Of a stretch of DNA of 6,637 nucleotides, positions 5,164-6,637 are shown in pieces. The notes below the pieces were generated by a model, which was not told the DNA's origin, did not search any database, and worked only from the letters and a program-made list of their open reading frames with translations. The DNA is taken from positions 1-6,637 of the forward strand of contig JAUWRZ010000119.1 of assembly GCA_030610325.1 (NCBI GenBank). The letters run 5' to 3'. The translations under genes were made by a program, and so were the position numbers. Position 1 is the first letter of the stretch. The number at the start of each line of letters is the position of its first letter. The DNA comes from Sulfurimonadaceae bacterium (GTDB lineage: Bacteria; Campylobacterota; Campylobacteria; Campylobacterales; Sulfurimonadaceae).

Positions 5164-6582
5164 ATGATGGATGCAAAGATATTTTTTGGCTCAGATGAAG
5201 CTGAGAGCGGAGAGTGGAGCGAGCGTTTAAGCCCGTATGATGACAACGTAGTAAGCCGGGCACCGGTCTGCAGCGCGGAAGATGCCGAAAAAGCACTTGA
5301 GATCGCACAAAAAGCTACCAAGGCGGCAAAGAAGTCTACCCTTTCGCAACGCTGTGACTGGCTGCTCGATGTAGCTGAGAAGTTGCGTGAGAACCGTGAG
5401 GATATGGCCCTTACTATTACCGATGAGGTAGCTAAGCCTATCCAGTTTGCCAGAGTAGAGGTCGATCGCTGTATCGAGACGGTGACACTGGCGGCGGAGA
5501 CGATGCGTACGATGCATGGCGAGACGATCAATACCGATGCGATGCCTAGTGGTCGTAAGACGATGGCATTCTACCGTCGTGAACCGGCTGGTGTAGTCGT
5601 GGCTATCACGCCATTTAACTTTCCGTTGAACCTGGTCGCACATAAACTGGCACCGGCATTAGTAGCAGGTAATGCGGTCGTGTTGAAACCCACTCCGGAA
5701 GCACCACTTACTTCTTATAAGTTTGCGAAGTATTTTATCGAGAGTGATTATGCGATCAAGGATGCGTTAAGTGTCGTCTATGGTGACGCAGAAGTAGGGG
5801 CAGCATTGATCACTTCAGATATTCCAAGAGTCATCAGTTTTACAGGCTCTGTCCCAGTGGGTAATATCATCACCAAAAGTGCCGGTATCAAAAAGGTGAG
5901 TCTGGAACTGGGCGGGAATGCAGCTACCTATGTAGACAGGTACGCTGACGTCGCCCTGGCAGCCAACCGTTGTGCCCTTGGAGCTTTTGTCAACTCGGGT
6001 CAGGTCTGTATCTCCCTGCAGCGTATCTACGTAGATGCATCAGTCTATGAGGAGTTTGCAGCCAAGATGGCGGAGGAGACAGAGAGCCTTATCGTCGGTT
6101 CCCCTTATGATGAGAACACCTTTATGGGTCCGCTTATCGATGAAGAGTCAGCTGAACGTGCGATGGGTTGGGTGCAGAGTGCCATCGATGAAGGTGCACG
6201 GGCTGTGACAAGACCACATCGTGATGGTACGATGTTTGATCCTTGTGTCATGGCAGATGTCACGGATGATATGGCGATCGTCTGCGAAGAGGTCTTCGCG
6301 CCTATTGTCAGTTTGGTCAAAGTAGACGGTTTTGATGATGCGATGCCACGGATGAACGATTCACCGTATGGTCTTCAGTTCTCCATCTTTACGAACGATC
6401 TCAAACTGGCACAGCGCGCCGTAGATGAGCTCGATGCCGGCGGGATCGTCATCAACGATATGCCGACACTCCGTTTTGACATCCAGCCTTATGGCGGTGT
6501 GAAGTTGAGTGGTGTCGGTCGTGAAGGTCCGAAGTTCGCTATTGAAGAGATGACAGAGATCAAGTCTATCGTTATCTGTTAG
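5164..6582 (+). CDS. NAD(P)-dependent aldehyde dehydrogenase
   Basis: A cytosolic aldehyde dehydrogenase superfamily enzyme oxidising an aldehyde to its acid with NAD(P)+. The 472 residues form a complete protein. Visible sites: ITPFNFPLN (148-156) with Asn152 of the oxyanion hole; VVLKPTPEAP (172-181) with Lys175 contacting the cofactor; FTGSVPVG (226-233), the dinucleotide-binding turn; SLELGG (246-251) with general base Glu248; NSGQVCIS (277-284) with nucleophile Cys282; EEVFAP (375-380) with Glu376 at the nicotinamide ribose; and the end GVGREG (450-455). The residue three after Lys175 is Pro rather than the Glu common in NAD-specific members, so NADP may be accepted (inference). Overall sequence resembles the lactaldehyde-dehydrogenase-like family of Methanocaldococcus MJ1411, from memory; the substrate cannot be fixed. 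AGGGA lies eight bases before the ATG at 5164 (a second ATG follows at once). The 48-bp gap to the upstream gene allows co-transcription, though a TATACG box at 5134-5139 may be a separate promoter. Confidence 0.93.
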   Translation: MMDAKIFFGSDEAESGEWSERLSPYDDNVVSRAPVCSAEDAEKALEIAQKATKAAKKSTLSQRCDWLLDVAEKLRENREDMALTITDEVAKPIQFARVEVDRCIETVTLAAETMRTMHGETINTDAMPSGRKTMAFYRREPAGVVVAITPFNFPLNLVAHKLAPALVAGNAVVLKPTPEAPLTSYKFAKYFIESDYAIKDALSVVYGDAEVGAALITSDIPRVISFTGSVPVGNIITKSAGIKKVSLELGGNAATYVDRYADVALAANRCALGAFVNSGQVCISLQRIYVDASVYEEFAAKMAEETESLIVGSPYDENTFMGPLIDEESAERAMGWVQSAIDEGARAVTRPHRDGTMFDPCVMADVTDDMAIVCEEVFAPIVSLVKVDGFDDAMPRMNDSPYGLQFSIFTNDLKLAQRAVDELDAGGIVINDMPTLRFDIQPYGGVKLSGVGREGPKFAIEEMTEIKSIVIC

Positions 6583-6613
6583 ATTTATTGTATGATCAGT
6601 CTAGCCACTAAAT

Positions 6614-6637
6614 CGTCATCCCAAACTAGATTTGGGA
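6614..6637. repeat. Left part of a palindromic element, possible dispersed repeat or terminator, cut by the window edge
   Basis: After cgtca (6614-6618) comes tcccaaactagatttggga (6619-6637): perfect seven-base arms around a five-base loop, ending exactly at the window edge. It starts 32 bases after the aldehyde dehydrogenase stop. The pattern cgtcatccc...gggatgacg recalls short dispersed palindromic repeats of the cgtcatcccgaact type seen between genes in several bacterial groups (from memory). If a T-run follows outside the window it could also serve as terminator. Confidence 0.5.

Overview
The window looks like a chromosomal segment from a free-living member of the Campylobacterota (epsilonproteobacteria), of the Sulfurovum/Sulfurimonas type. 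This rests on remembered family resemblance: a branched-chain aminotransferase gene directly followed by an SPFH/HflK gene, a pairing I recall from Campylobacter jejuni, plus a group II truncated globin of a kind I recall in these bacteria. Base composition appears intermediate and even, and no gene stands out as foreign. The genus is a guess.

Left part, minus strand (1-3061): three genes read leftwards. ade (adenine deaminase, 1433-3061) is followed, after a gap of about 170 bp, by ilvE (347-1264). ilvE is followed after 13 bp by the start of hflK, which runs off the left edge. ilvE and hflK look like one transcription unit with a possible promoter near 1313. ade has its own 5' region.

Middle (3062-3882): a 219-bp non-coding stretch with several inverted repeats separates ade from a truncated haemoglobin gene (3281-3724, minus strand). 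A 158-bp divergent control region then lies between the globin gene and a rightward gene. It holds back-to-back -10-like boxes and two leader hairpins, one in front of each gene.

Right part, plus strand (3883-6582): a polytopic membrane protein of about 12 helices is followed 48 bp later by an aldehyde dehydrogenase. The membrane protein carries a three-times repeated motif, spaced one four-helix unit apart, that recalls the quasi-threefold layout of haem-copper oxidase subunit I, but it keeps only two histidines inside helices. The last 24 bases are the start of a palindromic element that may be a dispersed repeat and/or a terminator.

How the genes may work together: adenine deaminase (purine salvage, ammonia release), IlvE (valine/leucine/isoleucine amino exchange) and HflK (membrane protease control) are housekeeping. 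The most interesting unit is the divergent pair of globin and haem-copper-oxidase-like membrane protein, with the trailing aldehyde dehydrogenase. Its layout suggests a shared response to a diatomic gas (O2 or NO) or redox stress, but this is inference. No RNA gene, CRISPR array, insertion sequence or origin was seen.
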